Shown here: one piece after another, positions 6,613 through 15,196 of the stretch
Numbering within the stretch: the first letter of the stretch is position 1
Layout of the letters: every line of letters starts with the position of its first letter
DNA from: CAZHBA01 sp964530225
GTDB lineage: Bacteria > Pseudomonadota > Alphaproteobacteria > UBA6615
Assembly: GCA_964530225.1 (NCBI GenBank)
Contig: CAZHBA010000111.1
Location: forward strand, 1 to 29,824
Length of the DNA stretch: 29,824 nucleotides
Reading direction: 5' to 3'
The notes under the pieces: generated by a model
The model's database searches: none
Told to the model about the DNA's origin: nothing
The model's input: only the letters and a program-made list of their open reading frames with translations
Made by a program: the position numbers and the translations under genes

Positions 6613-7877
6613 TAGCTAAAAATCTCCAACACATTACCCAACGCGCCCACCAACGCGTCAATGTCGGCGCGGGTGTTGTACATGCCTATCGAAGCGCGCA
6701 CCGTCGCTGGTATATCCAGACGCGCCATCAGCGGCTGCGCGCAATGGTGGCCAGCGCGCACGGCTACCCCGGCCTGGTCGATAACCGTCGCGATATCGTG
6801 GGGATGGGCGCAGTCGAGTGTAAACGACAACACGCTTGCCTTGGCTGGCGCCGTTCCCACCAGATGCAACCCCTCGATGCTCGACAATTGCTGGGTACCG
6901 TAATTCAGAACGTCGGCCTCGTGGGCGCCGATCCGTTCGAGGCCCACGGAATTGACATAATCGATGGCTGCACCGAGACCTATTGCCTGGGCGATCGCCG
7001 GCGTTCCGGCTTCAAACTTGTGGGGTAATTTCGCCCAGGTAGTTTTCTCGAAAGTCACCGAGGCTATCATGTCGCCACCACCCATAAAGGGTGGCATGAC
7101 GTCGAGCAGTTCCTCGCGCGCGTACAACACGCCAATGCCGGTCGGACCGTACAATTTGTGGCCAGAGAAGACGTAGAAGTCACAGCCCAGTTCCTGTACA
7201 TCGACGGGCAGATGGGTTACCGACTGGCAGCCGTCGAACAAAACCTTGGCGCCGGTGGCATGGGCTAAGCGCGTAATTTCGGCGACCGGCAATACTGTAC
7301 CCAGAACGTTCGACATATGCGCCAGCGCGACCAGTTTGGTGCGCGGGCCGAGCAGTTTCTCAAACTCGGTCATCAACAGCTCGCCATCGCCGCTGATTGG
7401 CGCGACACGCAACACAATCCTCTTTTCGTCGCGCAATATCTGCCACGGCACGATATTCGAGTGGTGCTCCAGCTCGCTAATAATAATCTCGTCGCCTTCA
7501 TTCAAGAAAGCACGGCCGTAACTGGCGGCGATAAGATTGATCGATTCCGTGGCGTTGCGGGTGAAGATAATCTCGTGGGTGTGGGCTGCGTTGATATAAC
7601 GGCGGATGGTCTCGCGCACGCCCTCGTAGCGCGCCGTCACCGCCTCGCTTATCTCATACAGGCCGCGATGGACGTTGGCGTACTTGCGTTCATAGACGTC
7701 ACTGACTGTATCGATGACCTGCCGCGGCTTCTGCGCCGAAGCGGCACTATCAAGAAATACCAACGGTTTACCACGCATGGTCCGCGAAAGAATCGGAAAA
7801 TCGCTGCGAATTTTGTCAACATCGAAGGGTTCGATGTTGGCCACTATATCGTGGGCTGGATCGTAGGCTGGGATCAT
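6612..7877 (-). CDS. sufS: Cysteine desulfurase SufS (group II)
   Basis: This PLP enzyme removes sulfur from cysteine, giving alanine and an enzyme persulfide for SufU. I use ATG 7877 (421 residues): AGAGG lies 9 nt upstream of it, whereas the TTG three codons earlier would sit directly against that ribosome site. Numbered from this start, the PLP lysine is Lys241 in SGHKLYGPTG, the cofactor-binding Asp215 and Gln218 lie in LFDGCQS, and the persulfide cysteine is Cys379 in RAGHHCAQPLM. The short, structured active-site loop with HHCAQP is diagnostic of SufS/CsdA rather than IscS. It is 12 nt downstream of sufD and overlaps sufU. Confidence 0.97.
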   Translation of the reverse strand: MIPAYDPAHDIVANIEPFDVDKIRSDFPILSRTMRGKPLVFLDSAASAQKPRQVIDTVSDVYERKYANVHRGLYEISEAVTARYEGVRETIRRYINAAHTHEIIFTRNATESINLIAASYGRAFLNEGDEIIISELEHHSNIVPWQILRDEKRIVLRVAPISGDGELLMTEFEKLLGPRTKLVALAHMSNVLGTVLPVAEITRLAHATGAKVLFDGCQSVTHLPVDVQELGCDFYVFSGHKLYGPTGIGVLYAREELLDVMPPFMGGGDMIASVTFEKTTWAKLPHKFEAGTPAIAQAIGLGAAIDYVNSVGLERIGAHEADVLNYGTQQLSSIEGLHLVGTAPAKASVLSFTLDCAHPHDIATVIDQAGVAVRAGHHCAQPLMARLDIPATVRASIGMYNTRADIDALVGALGNVLEIFS

Positions 7878-7889
7878 GACCGTCAACCT

Positions 7890-9230
7890 CTATTCAGCCG
7901 CCGCAGGATGAATATTCGCGCTCAACCAGTTGCGCACGTGCGCCGAAAAATCCTCCGCCACCTGGCTGAGGCGAATTTTCGATAACGCTTCGCCGACGAA
8001 GGCCTCGATCAAGATCCGCCGCGCAGCTTCCTCCGTGATGCCTCGGCTCATTAGGTAGAACATGGCGTCGGCATCGAGCTCACCCGCCGTGGCGCCATGG
8101 CTGCACTTGACGTCATCGGCGTAAATTTCCAACTCTGGCTTGGTGTCAATCTCGGCCCGCGGCGACAACAGCAAGGCGCGGCTCATTTGGTATCCGTCGG
8201 CCTGTTGTGCACCGGGCCGCACATGGATCTTGCCTTGAAAGACACCACGCGCCCGTCCGTCGAGAACGCCCTTGTAGACCTGGCGCGAACGGCAACTGGT
8301 AGCCACATGCTCGACATAGGTGGTGTTGTCCAGCACCTGGCTACCGGTGCCCAGATAGATGCCGTCGAGTCGGCAGTCGGCACTCGGACCAGTAAGAACG
8401 GCGTGGGTTTCGCTGCGGCCGACTAGCCCACCGCTTTGTAGTATAAACCCGCCATAGTTTGCTTCCGCTGCCAAGTTCAACGCCGTCGCCGAGATGTGAA
8501 CCGCCGCTGGTCCCTCTTCCTGGAAAGTGTAGTGGTTGAGCTCGGCGCGCTCGCCCAAGGATAGCTCGCTGACTAGATTATTGAAGTAGGCGCCGCCCGA
8601 TCCACCAATATAGCTTTCGATTAAATTCACCTTGGCGCCATCGCCAAGCGCCACCAGATTGCGTGGCTGCAGCATCATCGGCGTATCGCTGGGCGATGCA
8701 ATCGAAACTAAATGAACCGGCTTGTCGACGACCACACCAGCATCGACGAACAGCACCATGCCGTCGCGCATGAACGCAGTATTGAGGGCAGCTAGCGGCA
8801 AGCGGCTCAAATCTACGTTTTGGCCCAAAACCGGCTGCAGGCGGTTCGGCGCCGCGGCGATCATATCTTCGAGCCCAGCGACCAGAACACCGTCAGGCAT
8901 ATCATTGAGGACGCACAGATCGGGCCGTAAATGGCCATTGACGAAGACGATACGGTAACTCGCCAACTCGGCGACAGCGCGGTGTGGTAGCGGCGGCACA
9001 CCCAACGCTGGTGCGCCATTGGCGAGTTGAAAATTGTTTTTGCTCAGCTCGTTGAGGCTGGTGTAGCGCCAATACTCATCGCGGCGGCTAGGTAAACCGA
9101 GGTCGCCATAAATCGCCGCGCCGCGCCCGCGCAAATCGGTTAGCCACCCGACCTTCGCGCCCAACGCACTATCGGTACCGGCAAACGCCTGGTCGAGAAA
9201 GGGCTGCATATGACCACTACCGTCGGGCAA
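7890..9230 (-). CDS. sufD: Fe-S cluster assembly protein SufD
   Basis: This SufB paralogue forms the SufB-SufC2-SufD scaffold on which clusters are built. The protein is about 446 residues with the right-handed beta-helix core. It includes VYKGVLDGRARGVFQGKIHV and DDVKCSHGATAGELD, which hold the conserved C/H residues, and a C-terminal helical SufC-binding region (GITEEAARRILIEAFV). The start is uncertain. A TTG at 9230 has a good GGAG 8 nt upstream, inside the sufC stop region; the first ATG, at 9209, is seven codons further in and has a weaker site. It lies 14 nt after sufC in a compact operon. Confidence 0.95.
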   Translation of the reverse strand: MPDGSGHMQPFLDQAFAGTDSALGAKVGWLTDLRGRGAAIYGDLGLPSRRDEYWRYTSLNELSKNNFQLANGAPALGVPPLPHRAVAELASYRIVFVNGHLRPDLCVLNDMPDGVLVAGLEDMIAAAPNRLQPVLGQNVDLSRLPLAALNTAFMRDGMVLFVDAGVVVDKPVHLVSIASPSDTPMMLQPRNLVALGDGAKVNLIESYIGGSGGAYFNNLVSELSLGERAELNHYTFQEEGPAAVHISATALNLAAEANYGGFILQSGGLVGRSETHAVLTGPSADCRLDGIYLGTGSQVLDNTTYVEHVATSCRSRQVYKGVLDGRARGVFQGKIHVRPGAQQADGYQMSRALLLSPRAEIDTKPELEIYADDVKCSHGATAGELDADAMFYLMSRGITEEAARRILIEAFVGEALSKIRLSQVAEDFSAHVRNWLSANIHPAAAE

Positions 9231-9244
9231 CGTATTAACTCCGC

Positions 9245-10000
9245 CTAAGCTGCCGCATCGAGAAATTCGCTATAGCCCTTGGCTTCGAGTTCAAGGGCCA
9301 GGCTCTTATCGCCGCTCTTTACGATGCGGCCGTGCGCCAGCACATGCACCCAGTCGGGTACGATATAGTCGAGCAGGCGCTGATAATGGGTGATCAAGAG
9401 TATGCCGCGCTCGGGTGTCCGTAGCGCGTTCACGCCATCGGAGACCACTTTCAACGCGTCAATGTCGAGTCCTGAATCGGTCTCGTCGAGGATCGCGAAA
9501 CGCGGTTCGAGAATCGCCATTTGCAGAATTTCCATACGCTTTTTCTCGCCACCGGAAAAACCCTCATTGATCGCGCGCTTCAGCATGCTGTCGTCAATAT
9601 CGAGCGCCTCCGCTTTTCCACGAACGAATTTAAGAAAATCCATGGCGTCCAACTCGCTCTCACCGCGATGGTTACGCAGCACATTAGCCGCCATTTTAAG
9701 AAACGTCAGCCCGGCCACACCGGGAATTTCCACCGGATATTGGAACGCCAGAAATACACCTGCACGCGCCCGCTCGTCGGTGTCCATCGCCAGCAAATCC
9801 TGCCCGTCATAAAGCACTTTGCCATCGGTGACGACGTAACCGTCGCGCCCGGACAGTACGTAGGACAAGGTGCTCTTGCCGGAGCCGTTGGGACCCATAA
9901 TCGCGTGCACCTCGCCGACATCGATGACCAGATCGACGCCATTGATAATCGGTTTGCCGTCGACCGTCGCGTGCAGATTGCGGATTTCCAATAAAGCCAT
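9245..10000 (-). CDS. sufC: Fe-S cluster assembly ATPase SufC
   Basis: This 251-residue cytoplasmic ABC ATPase powers rearrangement of the SufBCD scaffold. All ABC motifs are intact: Walker A GPNGSGKS (residues 36-43), the SufC-type signature FSGGEKKR (148-155), Walker B FAILDETDSGLD (168-179) with catalytic Glu173, and switch His205 in LLITHYQRLL. The SGGEKKR form and the Q-loop AFQYPVEIPG separate it from transporter ATPases. No membrane partner gene is adjacent, only sufB and sufD. The start is ATG 10000, with an AGGA site 9 nt upstream, 18 nt after sufB. Confidence 0.98.
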   Translation of the reverse strand: MALLEIRNLHATVDGKPIINGVDLVIDVGEVHAIMGPNGSGKSTLSYVLSGRDGYVVTDGKVLYDGQDLLAMDTDERARAGVFLAFQYPVEIPGVAGLTFLKMAANVLRNHRGESELDAMDFLKFVRGKAEALDIDDSMLKRAINEGFSGGEKKRMEILQMAILEPRFAILDETDSGLDIDALKVVSDGVNALRTPERGILLITHYQRLLDYIVPDWVHVLAHGRIVKSGDKSLALELEAKGYSEFLDAAA

Positions 10001-10018
10001 ATTACTCAGTCCTGAATC

Positions 10019-11488
10019 TCAGCCGACGCTGCCTTCGAGGCTAATGCCGACCAGTTTTTGCGCTTCGACGGCGAACTCCATCGGTAGGGTTTGTAACACT
10101 TCACGGCAGAAGCCATTGACGATAAGCGACACCGCCTCCTCGTCGGTCAGCCCGCGCTGGCAGCAGTAGAACATTTGGTCGTCGCTGATACGGCTGGTCG
10201 TCGCTTCGTGCTCGACTTGCGCCGTCGAGTTCTTGCACTCGATATAAGGCACCGTATGGGCGCCGCACTGATCGCCGATCAGCAGACTGTCGCACTGGGT
10301 GTAGTTGCGCGCGCCGTGGGCGCCGCGCTGCATGCGCACCAAGCCGCGATAGGTCTGGTCGGCGCGACCAGCGGAAATGCCCTTCGAGATGATCCGCGAA
10401 CTAGTGTTCTTGCCGATATGGATCATTTTGGTGCCGGTATCGGCTTGCTGGGCATTGTTGGTGATGGCGACCGAATAGAACTCGCCAACCGAATTGTCGC
10501 CCTGCAGGATGCAACTAGGATATTTCCAGGTGATTGCCGAGCCGGTTTCCACCTGGGTCCAGGCAATCTTCGAGTTAGCGCCACGGCAGATGCCACGCTT
10601 GGTAACAAAATTATAGATGCCGCCGCGCCCTTCCTCATCGCCGGGATACCAGTTCTGCACCGTCGAATATTTGATCTCGGCATAGTCGAGCGCGATTAGC
10701 TCAACCACGGCGGCGTGCAGCTGGTGTTCATCACGCTGCGGCGCCGTGCAGCCTTCCAGGTAGCTAACGTAGGCGTCCTTGTCGGCGATGATCAGAGTGC
10801 GCTCAAACTGGCCGGTATTTTCCTGGTTGATGCGGAAATAGGTCGACAGCTCCATCGGGCAGCGCACGCCCTTGGGGATGTAGACAAACGACCCGTCGGT
10901 AAACACCGCCGAGTTCAGCGTGGCGTAAAAATTATCGGCGTACGGTACCACCGAGCCGAGATACTTGCGCACTAGCTCGGGGTGGTCCTGGATCGCTTCC
11001 GAGATCGAGCAGAAAATAATGCCGCTCTCTTCTAGCTTGGCTTTGTAGGTGGTGGCCACCGAGACGCTGTCAAAAACCGCGTCGACGGCGACACGCGGCG
11101 CACCCTCGACGCCCGCCAGTACCTCTTGTTCTTTTAGCGGTATGCCCAGCTTCTCGTAGGTTTCGAGCAATTTGGGATCGACCTCGTCAAGGGACTTCGG
11201 TTTACCGTCGCTCTTGGGCGCCGCATAGTAGTACGAATCCTGGTAATCGATCTGATCGAAGGCGACTTTCTGCCATTTGGGCGCTTCCAAGGTTAGCCAA
11301 TGGCGGTAGGCCTTAAGCCGCCATTCAAGCATCCATTCGGGCTCCCCCTTCTTATGAGAGATCAGTCGGACGATATCCTCGTTCAGCCCCTTGGGCGCCA
11401 GATCGACATCGATATCGGTGACGAACCCGTACTTGTACTGCTCGCCAACTGATTGAACCTGTTCAATAGCGTCAACGTTCGCGGCCAC
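10019..11488 (-). CDS. sufB: Fe-S cluster assembly scaffold SufB
   Basis: This 489-residue core scaffold subunit accepts sulfur and nucleates the cluster. It starts with the typical YKYGFVTDIDVDLAPKGL segment. The central region has YIPKGVRCPMELSTYFRIN and YLEGCTAPQRDEHQLHAAVVE. The C-terminal beta-helix has QCDSLLIGDQCGAHTVPYIEC and VEHEATTSRISDDQMFYCCQRG, including the cysteine-rich stretch that contains the essential residues in SufB proteins. The start is GTG at 11488 with GGGAG 7 nt upstream; no ATG fits the conserved N-terminus. It is 18 nt downstream of the IscS-like gene. No intein or frameshift is present. Confidence 0.97.
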   Translation of the reverse strand: MAANVDAIEQVQSVGEQYKYGFVTDIDVDLAPKGLNEDIVRLISHKKGEPEWMLEWRLKAYRHWLTLEAPKWQKVAFDQIDYQDSYYYAAPKSDGKPKSLDEVDPKLLETYEKLGIPLKEQEVLAGVEGAPRVAVDAVFDSVSVATTYKAKLEESGIIFCSISEAIQDHPELVRKYLGSVVPYADNFYATLNSAVFTDGSFVYIPKGVRCPMELSTYFRINQENTGQFERTLIIADKDAYVSYLEGCTAPQRDEHQLHAAVVELIALDYAEIKYSTVQNWYPGDEEGRGGIYNFVTKRGICRGANSKIAWTQVETGSAITWKYPSCILQGDNSVGEFYSVAITNNAQQADTGTKMIHIGKNTSSRIISKGISAGRADQTYRGLVRMQRGAHGARNYTQCDSLLIGDQCGAHTVPYIECKNSTAQVEHEATTSRISDDQMFYCCQRGLTDEEAVSLIVNGFCREVLQTLPMEFAVEAQKLVGISLEGSVG

Positions 11489-11506
11489 TACCCATCTCCC
11501 GTAACA

Positions 11507-12706
11507 TCATTCTGCTGCCGCCTCTTGCCCGCCGCGTTGCGCCGCGACTTCTTCGGCAATACGCCGCGCGGCATAGTCGATTTCCGATTGTGTGGTGAAA
11601 CGGCCAAAGCCGATCCGGATCGAGCCTGTCAATATCGAATGCTGTAAGCCCAGGGCCTGTAACACATAAGATGGTTCAACCGACCCCGAAGTACAGGCCG
11701 ATCCGGTTGACACCGCAACATCATTTAGCGACGCCATCAGCGCCAAAGCATCAATATCTGGAAAACCGACATTCAGATTACCTGCGAACCGCTGCTCCAT
11801 ACTGCCATTGGCCACCAGGTCGGGCACGGCTGCCTGCAGTTGCGACAACATCGAGCGCTGGAATTCAGCTAATCGTCCGACCTCCTGAGCCATTTCCTGG
11901 TCGGCGATTTCGCAGGCCACGCCCATGGCGACGATCAGCGGCACCGCCAGGGTACCCGAGCGAATACCGCGCTCATGCCCGCCACCGCTAATTTCAGCTA
12001 GCAAACGGGCACGGGGACGCCGCCGCACGTAGATTATGCCAACCCCTTTCGGCGCATATAATTTGTGGCCGGATACGCTCATCAGATCGATCGACATCGC
12101 ATCGACGTCGAGGGGTATCTTGCCAGCTGCTTGCGCCGCGTCGGTATGGAATAGCACGCCACGCTCGCGGCACAACTTGCCGATCTCGGCCAGGGGCTGG
12201 ATGATGCCGATTTCGTTGTTAACCGCCATCGCCGACACCAGAACCGTACCGTTCTCGATGGTCGCCGCCAGCGCGTCGAGATCGACCAAGCCATCGGCAC
12301 CGACTTTTAGCAACGTCGTGCGAATACCTTCGTCGGCGAGCGCGGCACAGGATTCGAGGACGCATTTATGTTCGGTCTCGAAGGTAATGAGGTGATCGCC
12401 ACGACCGTGCCGACGGGCGAACCGGGCCGCACCCTTTATCGACATGTTATTGGACTCGGTCGCGCCGGAGGTAAAAATGATCTCGCGCGGCTCAGCTCCC
12501 AGTAGCGCCGCAATCTTGGCGCGCGCGGCTTCGACCGCTTCGGCAGCCTGAGCGCCAAATGCGTGCTGGGTCGAATGGGCGTTGCCGAAGCGCTCGCTGA
12601 ACCACGGCAGCATGGCATCGACAACCCGCGGGTCGACTGGCGTCGTCGCCTGATAATCCAGGTAGACCGCTGTTGGCGTTTCGCTAGCTTTGGATTTCAG
12701 CACCAT
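11507..12706 (-). CDS. iscS: Cysteine desulfurase, IscS/NifS type (group I), first of two
   Basis: This 399-residue group I PLP desulfurase begins at VYLDYQATTPVDPRV. It has PLP-stacking His114 in TEHKCVLES, Asp189 and Gln192 in HTDAAQAAGK, the PLP lysine Lys215 in SGHKLYAPKG, and the persulfide cysteine Cys338 in the long mobile loop STGSACTSGSVEPSYVL. That loop is nearly identical to E. coli IscS, so broad sulfur delivery (cluster assembly, tRNA thiolation through MnmA) is plausible. The start is ATG 12706, 11 nt after the upstream desulfurase gene. It is not a copy of that neighbour: the N-termini, loops and C-termini differ throughout. The symbol iscS is by similarity; there is no iscU or hscAB here. 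Confidence 0.92.
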   Translation of the reverse strand: MVLKSKASETPTAVYLDYQATTPVDPRVVDAMLPWFSERFGNAHSTQHAFGAQAAEAVEAARAKIAALLGAEPREIIFTSGATESNNMSIKGAARFARRHGRGDHLITFETEHKCVLESCAALADEGIRTTLLKVGADGLVDLDALAATIENGTVLVSAMAVNNEIGIIQPLAEIGKLCRERGVLFHTDAAQAAGKIPLDVDAMSIDLMSVSGHKLYAPKGVGIIYVRRRPRARLLAEISGGGHERGIRSGTLAVPLIVAMGVACEIADQEMAQEVGRLAEFQRSMLSQLQAAVPDLVANGSMEQRFAGNLNVGFPDIDALALMASLNDVAVSTGSACTSGSVEPSYVLQALGLQHSILTGSIRIGFGRFTTQSEIDYAARRIAEEVAAQRGGQEAAAE

Positions 12707-12717
12707 CGCCTCGCTCT

Positions 12718-13839
12718 CTAAGCCACCGACCGCTCACCCAAATCGGACCGCATACGGCGGTTGGCCAACGCTGTCCACACCTCGACAAACCGTTCGCAGT
12801 CGGCGACGTTGGTTTGCCAACCGAGCGATACGCGAATGGCGCTAGCAGCAGCCTCGTCGCTGACGCCCATCGCCTGCAATACATGGCTCGACGTCAGCTT
12901 ACCGCTAGAACAGGCGGCGCCCGCGCTAACGGCGACACCGGCCAGATCGAGCGCCATCACTTGCACTTCATTACTCACCCCGGGTAGACCGGTACAGCTT
13001 GTGTTAGGCAAGCGTGGCGCTTCCACTCCATAGAAAACGGCATCTGGCACCGCGGCCCGCATCCGGTTCTCGATGCCGTCGCGTAGTTCTTTTAAGGCCG
13101 GCGCACCGGCAATAACTGTATCGAGCAAAGAGACAGCGGCGCCAAAACCAGCAATGCCAGCGACGTTTTCCGTACCGGCACGTCGGCCGCGTTCCTGTCC
13201 GCCACCGCGCAACAGGCACGCTACGTCAACGCCGTCGCGTACAATCAAAGCACCAACGCCCTGAGGTCCGCCCAGTTTGTGGGCCGAAAGGGTCATCATG
13301 TCGACGTCAAGCGCAGCGAACGAAAACGGAATTTTTCCCAACGCCTGAACTGTGTCGCAGTGAACGAGAGCGCCGAAGCGTCGCGCCAGCGCCACCACAT
13401 CAGCAACCGGTTGCACCACCCCGGTTTCGTTGTTGGCCAACATAACCGATAGCAGCGCCGGTGCGTCTGCGGCTGCCAGCAATTCTTCCAATTGGCATAG
13501 GTCCACCAAACCATCCTGGTCGACGCGGATTATACTGGCATTGTTACGCGCCGCGCGCACCGAATCATGCTCGACCGCTGAGATGAATACCGACCGTTCG
13601 GTTCCCCGCAACGCCATGTTATTTGCTTCCGTTCCGCTACTGGTGAAAACGATTTCAGCCGCACTTGCACCAACCGCCCTGGCTATTGCCTCGCGAGCGT
13701 CCTCTAACGCTCGCCGGGCCAATCGTCCGAAGCAATGGATCGATGAGGCATTGCCGCAAAGTTCGAGCGCCGACGCCATCGCCGACGCAACTTCAGGCCG
13801 AAGCGGCGCCGTGGCGTTATAATCTAGATAGACGTCCAT
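12718..13839 (-). CDS. Cysteine desulfurase, NifS-like (group I), second of two
   Basis: This 373-residue PLP desulfurase begins MDVYLDYNATAPLRPEV at ATG 13839, 8 nt after the iscR stop. A longer frame to 13980 would run into iscR and lacks family residues. Key residues are His91 in AVEHDSV, Asp162 and Gln165 in HCDTVQALGK, the PLP lysine Lys188 in SAHKLGGPQG, and the persulfide cysteine Cys310 in SAGAACSSGKLTSSHVL. The AHKLGGPQG and AACSSGKL signatures place it nearer NifS and the alphaproteobacterial SUF-operon desulfurases than E. coli IscS. It sits directly after the regulator, so it is the first assembly enzyme made. Whether it serves SufU/SufBCD or a separate acceptor is not visible. 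Confidence 0.92.
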   Translation of the reverse strand: MDVYLDYNATAPLRPEVASAMASALELCGNASSIHCFGRLARRALEDAREAIARAVGASAAEIVFTSSGTEANNMALRGTERSVFISAVEHDSVRAARNNASIIRVDQDGLVDLCQLEELLAAADAPALLSVMLANNETGVVQPVADVVALARRFGALVHCDTVQALGKIPFSFAALDVDMMTLSAHKLGGPQGVGALIVRDGVDVACLLRGGGQERGRRAGTENVAGIAGFGAAVSLLDTVIAGAPALKELRDGIENRMRAAVPDAVFYGVEAPRLPNTSCTGLPGVSNEVQVMALDLAGVAVSAGAACSSGKLTSSHVLQAMGVSDEAAASAIRVSLGWQTNVADCERFVEVWTALANRRMRSDLGERSVA

Positions 13840-13847
13840 AGATCTGC

Positions 13848-14315
13848 CTACTGCGCTGCCATTTCCGTAGCGCTCTCCGCAGCGAATACTCGGTCGGTAG
13901 CCAGGACACGCCCTTCGCAAACATCCTTCAGGGTTACCGAACTCAGAAACAGGTCTATTTGGTACCCCAATTCTTCCCACAAATCGTGGGTAAGACAGCG
14001 GCTGTGTTGGCTCAGACAGCCCCCCCGCCCCTCTGAATCACATCGGGTGACCTTAACCTGCTCGTCGACAGCGCTAATAACATCCGAAATGCGAATGCTT
14101 TCCGTACCGAAGGCGAGATTGTAACCGCCACCAGGTCCGCGAACGCTTTTGACCAGCCCCGCGCGGCGCAGTTTGGAGAACAATTGTTCAAGGTACGACA
14201 GTGATATTTCCTGCCGGGTGGCGATCTCACTCAGGGTGATCGGCTTTTTATCGGTGTGCTTCGCCAGATCGACCATAGCCATGACGGCGTATCGCCCTTT
14301 GGTTCCTAATTTCAC
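13848..14315 (-). CDS. iscR: Rrf2 family Fe-S responsive regulator IscR
   Basis: This 155-residue transcription factor has a winged helix-turn-helix (about residues 10-65: GRYAVMAMVDLA, ISLSYLEQLFSKLRRAGLV, VRGPGGGYNLA). After a dimerisation helix come the cluster ligands Cys92, Cys100, Cys107 and His110 in TRCDSEGRGGC...RCLTHDLW. E. coli IscR has the same set spaced C-x5-C-x5-C-x2-H; here it is C-x7-C-x6-C-x2-H, so the loop is longer but complete. IscR normally represses its own operon when clusters are plentiful. The start is GTG 14315 with GGGAG 7 nt upstream. Only 42 nt separate it from cysE, so a shared transcript is likely. Confidence 0.95.
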   Translation of the reverse strand: MKLGTKGRYAVMAMVDLAKHTDKKPITLSEIATRQEISLSYLEQLFSKLRRAGLVKSVRGPGGGYNLAFGTESIRISDVISAVDEQVKVTRCDSEGRGGCLSQHSRCLTHDLWEELGYQIDLFLSSVTLKDVCEGRVLATDRVFAAESATEMAAQ

Positions 14316-14357
14316 GGCAATTCTCCCTTTCTTCCTAAAAACGCCGGCGTCGCAAGA

Positions 14358-15113
14358 TCAAGAACGCGGCGCATCAGTCTCCACATCAGCGTCGTCACTC
14401 ACCTCCGTTGGCCCCGGACCAACCCGCTGTGCCTGCTCTTTTTCCAATTCCTCGACCCGCCGCCGTAGCGCGCTCACTTCATCGAGCAGACCTGCAATCG
14501 CCCGCTCTTCGCGGGCCGGAGTATCCATGGTGGGCGTGCCGTAGGCGGTAAACCCTTCTGGTGAGGCGCTGGCCGCGTCTGTTGGTTTCGCCGGGATACC
14601 GACCACCGTGACGCCATCTGGCACATTTTTGACGACCACGGCATTGGCGCCGACCCGGGCATTGCGGCCAACGGTGATCGGTCCCAGTACCTGGGCGCCC
14701 GAACCGATAATCGCGCCTTCAAACAAGGTGGGGTGACGTTTCACCTGTTTTTGCATCACGCTGTCGACGGACGGCGCAATGCCACCCAATGTGACACCGT
14801 GATACAAAGTGACATCATCACCAATTTCAGCTGTTTCGCCGATAACAACGCCCATACCATGATCGATGACGAACCGTCGGCCAATGATCGCTGCCGGATG
14901 GATCTCGATCCCGGTTAACCAGCGCCCGAAATAACCGACGAGGCGGGCCAGAATTAACAGCCGGTTACCCCACAACCAATGTGCCAATCGGTGCCAGATG
15001 GTAGCGTGCAGACCTGGGTAGCTGACAAACACCATGAGGCGTGAATGGGCCGCGGGGTCGCGTTCCATATACGCATCTATTTCTTCAATCAAGTCCTTGT
15101 AGATCATGGCCAT
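14358..15113 (-). CDS. cysE: Serine O-acetyltransferase CysE
   Basis: This enzyme makes O-acetylserine from serine and acetyl-CoA, the carbon precursor of cysteine. I start at ATG 15113 (251 residues); ATG 15107 is possible, and the longer TTG frame adds unconserved residues. The left-handed beta-helix runs from about residue 70 to 170 with hexapeptide repeats. It contains GIEIHPAAIIG, the catalytic Asp84-His85 pair in IDHGMGVVIGETAEIG, and the GGIAPSVDSVMQKQVKRHPTL insertion of EpsC-type enzymes. The N-terminal helical region is short, as in that type. An unusual acidic tail contains a probable coiled coil (about 201-228: REERAIAGLLDEVSALRRRV). Placed first in the SUF operon, it would supply substrate for the three cysteine desulfurases. 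Confidence 0.96.
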   Translation of the reverse strand: MAMIYKDLIEEIDAYMERDPAAHSRLMVFVSYPGLHATIWHRLAHWLWGNRLLILARLVGYFGRWLTGIEIHPAAIIGRRFVIDHGMGVVIGETAEIGDDVTLYHGVTLGGIAPSVDSVMQKQVKRHPTLFEGAIIGSGAQVLGPITVGRNARVGANAVVVKNVPDGVTVVGIPAKPTDAASASPEGFTAYGTPTMDTPAREERAIAGLLDEVSALRRRVEELEKEQAQRVGPGPTEVSDDADVETDAPRS

Positions 15114-15174
15114 CTTTGTGATATACAGCCCACAGTTAACTTCTGATTTGCAAGGCAACCAAGGCCATAGCGCC

Positions 15175-15196
15175 GGTAACCGGCATATATGTTACC
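15175..15196. promoter_or_regulatory. Operator-like dyad over the cysE/suf -10 box
   Basis: This is a perfect inverted repeat, GGTAAC (15175-15180) and GTTACC (15191-15196), with a 10-bp centre that contains the -10 hexamer. A dimeric regulator bound here would occlude RNA polymerase. A second small palindrome, GCCGG-TAA-CCGGC (15173-15185), overlaps its left arm. IscR is the obvious candidate because it is encoded in the operon, but the arms do not match the E. coli IscR sites I know, so the binder is not assigned. Confidence 0.5.

Noticed and set aside
11507..13839. Recent tandem duplication (or assembly duplicate) of the two group I desulfurases
   Set aside because: The two proteins differ in length, N-terminus, active-site loop and C-terminus. 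DNA similarity is not evident outside motifs.
13840..13980. Longer version of the NifS-like desulfurase starting at 13980
   Set aside because: The extra residues lie inside iscR in another frame and match no desulfurase N-terminus. ATG 13839 gives the conserved MDVYLDYNAT start.
14341..14350. ACGCCGGCGT palindrome followed by T-run on the minus strand between cysE and iscR, as a terminator
   Set aside because: The palindrome has no loop and could form only three base pairs around a CCGG turn. It is unlikely to end transcription, so cysE and iscR are treated as one unit.
15114..15158. TTG-initiated CysE extension
   Set aside because: It adds 15 residues with no similarity to CysE N-termini; the ATG at 15113 is preferred.
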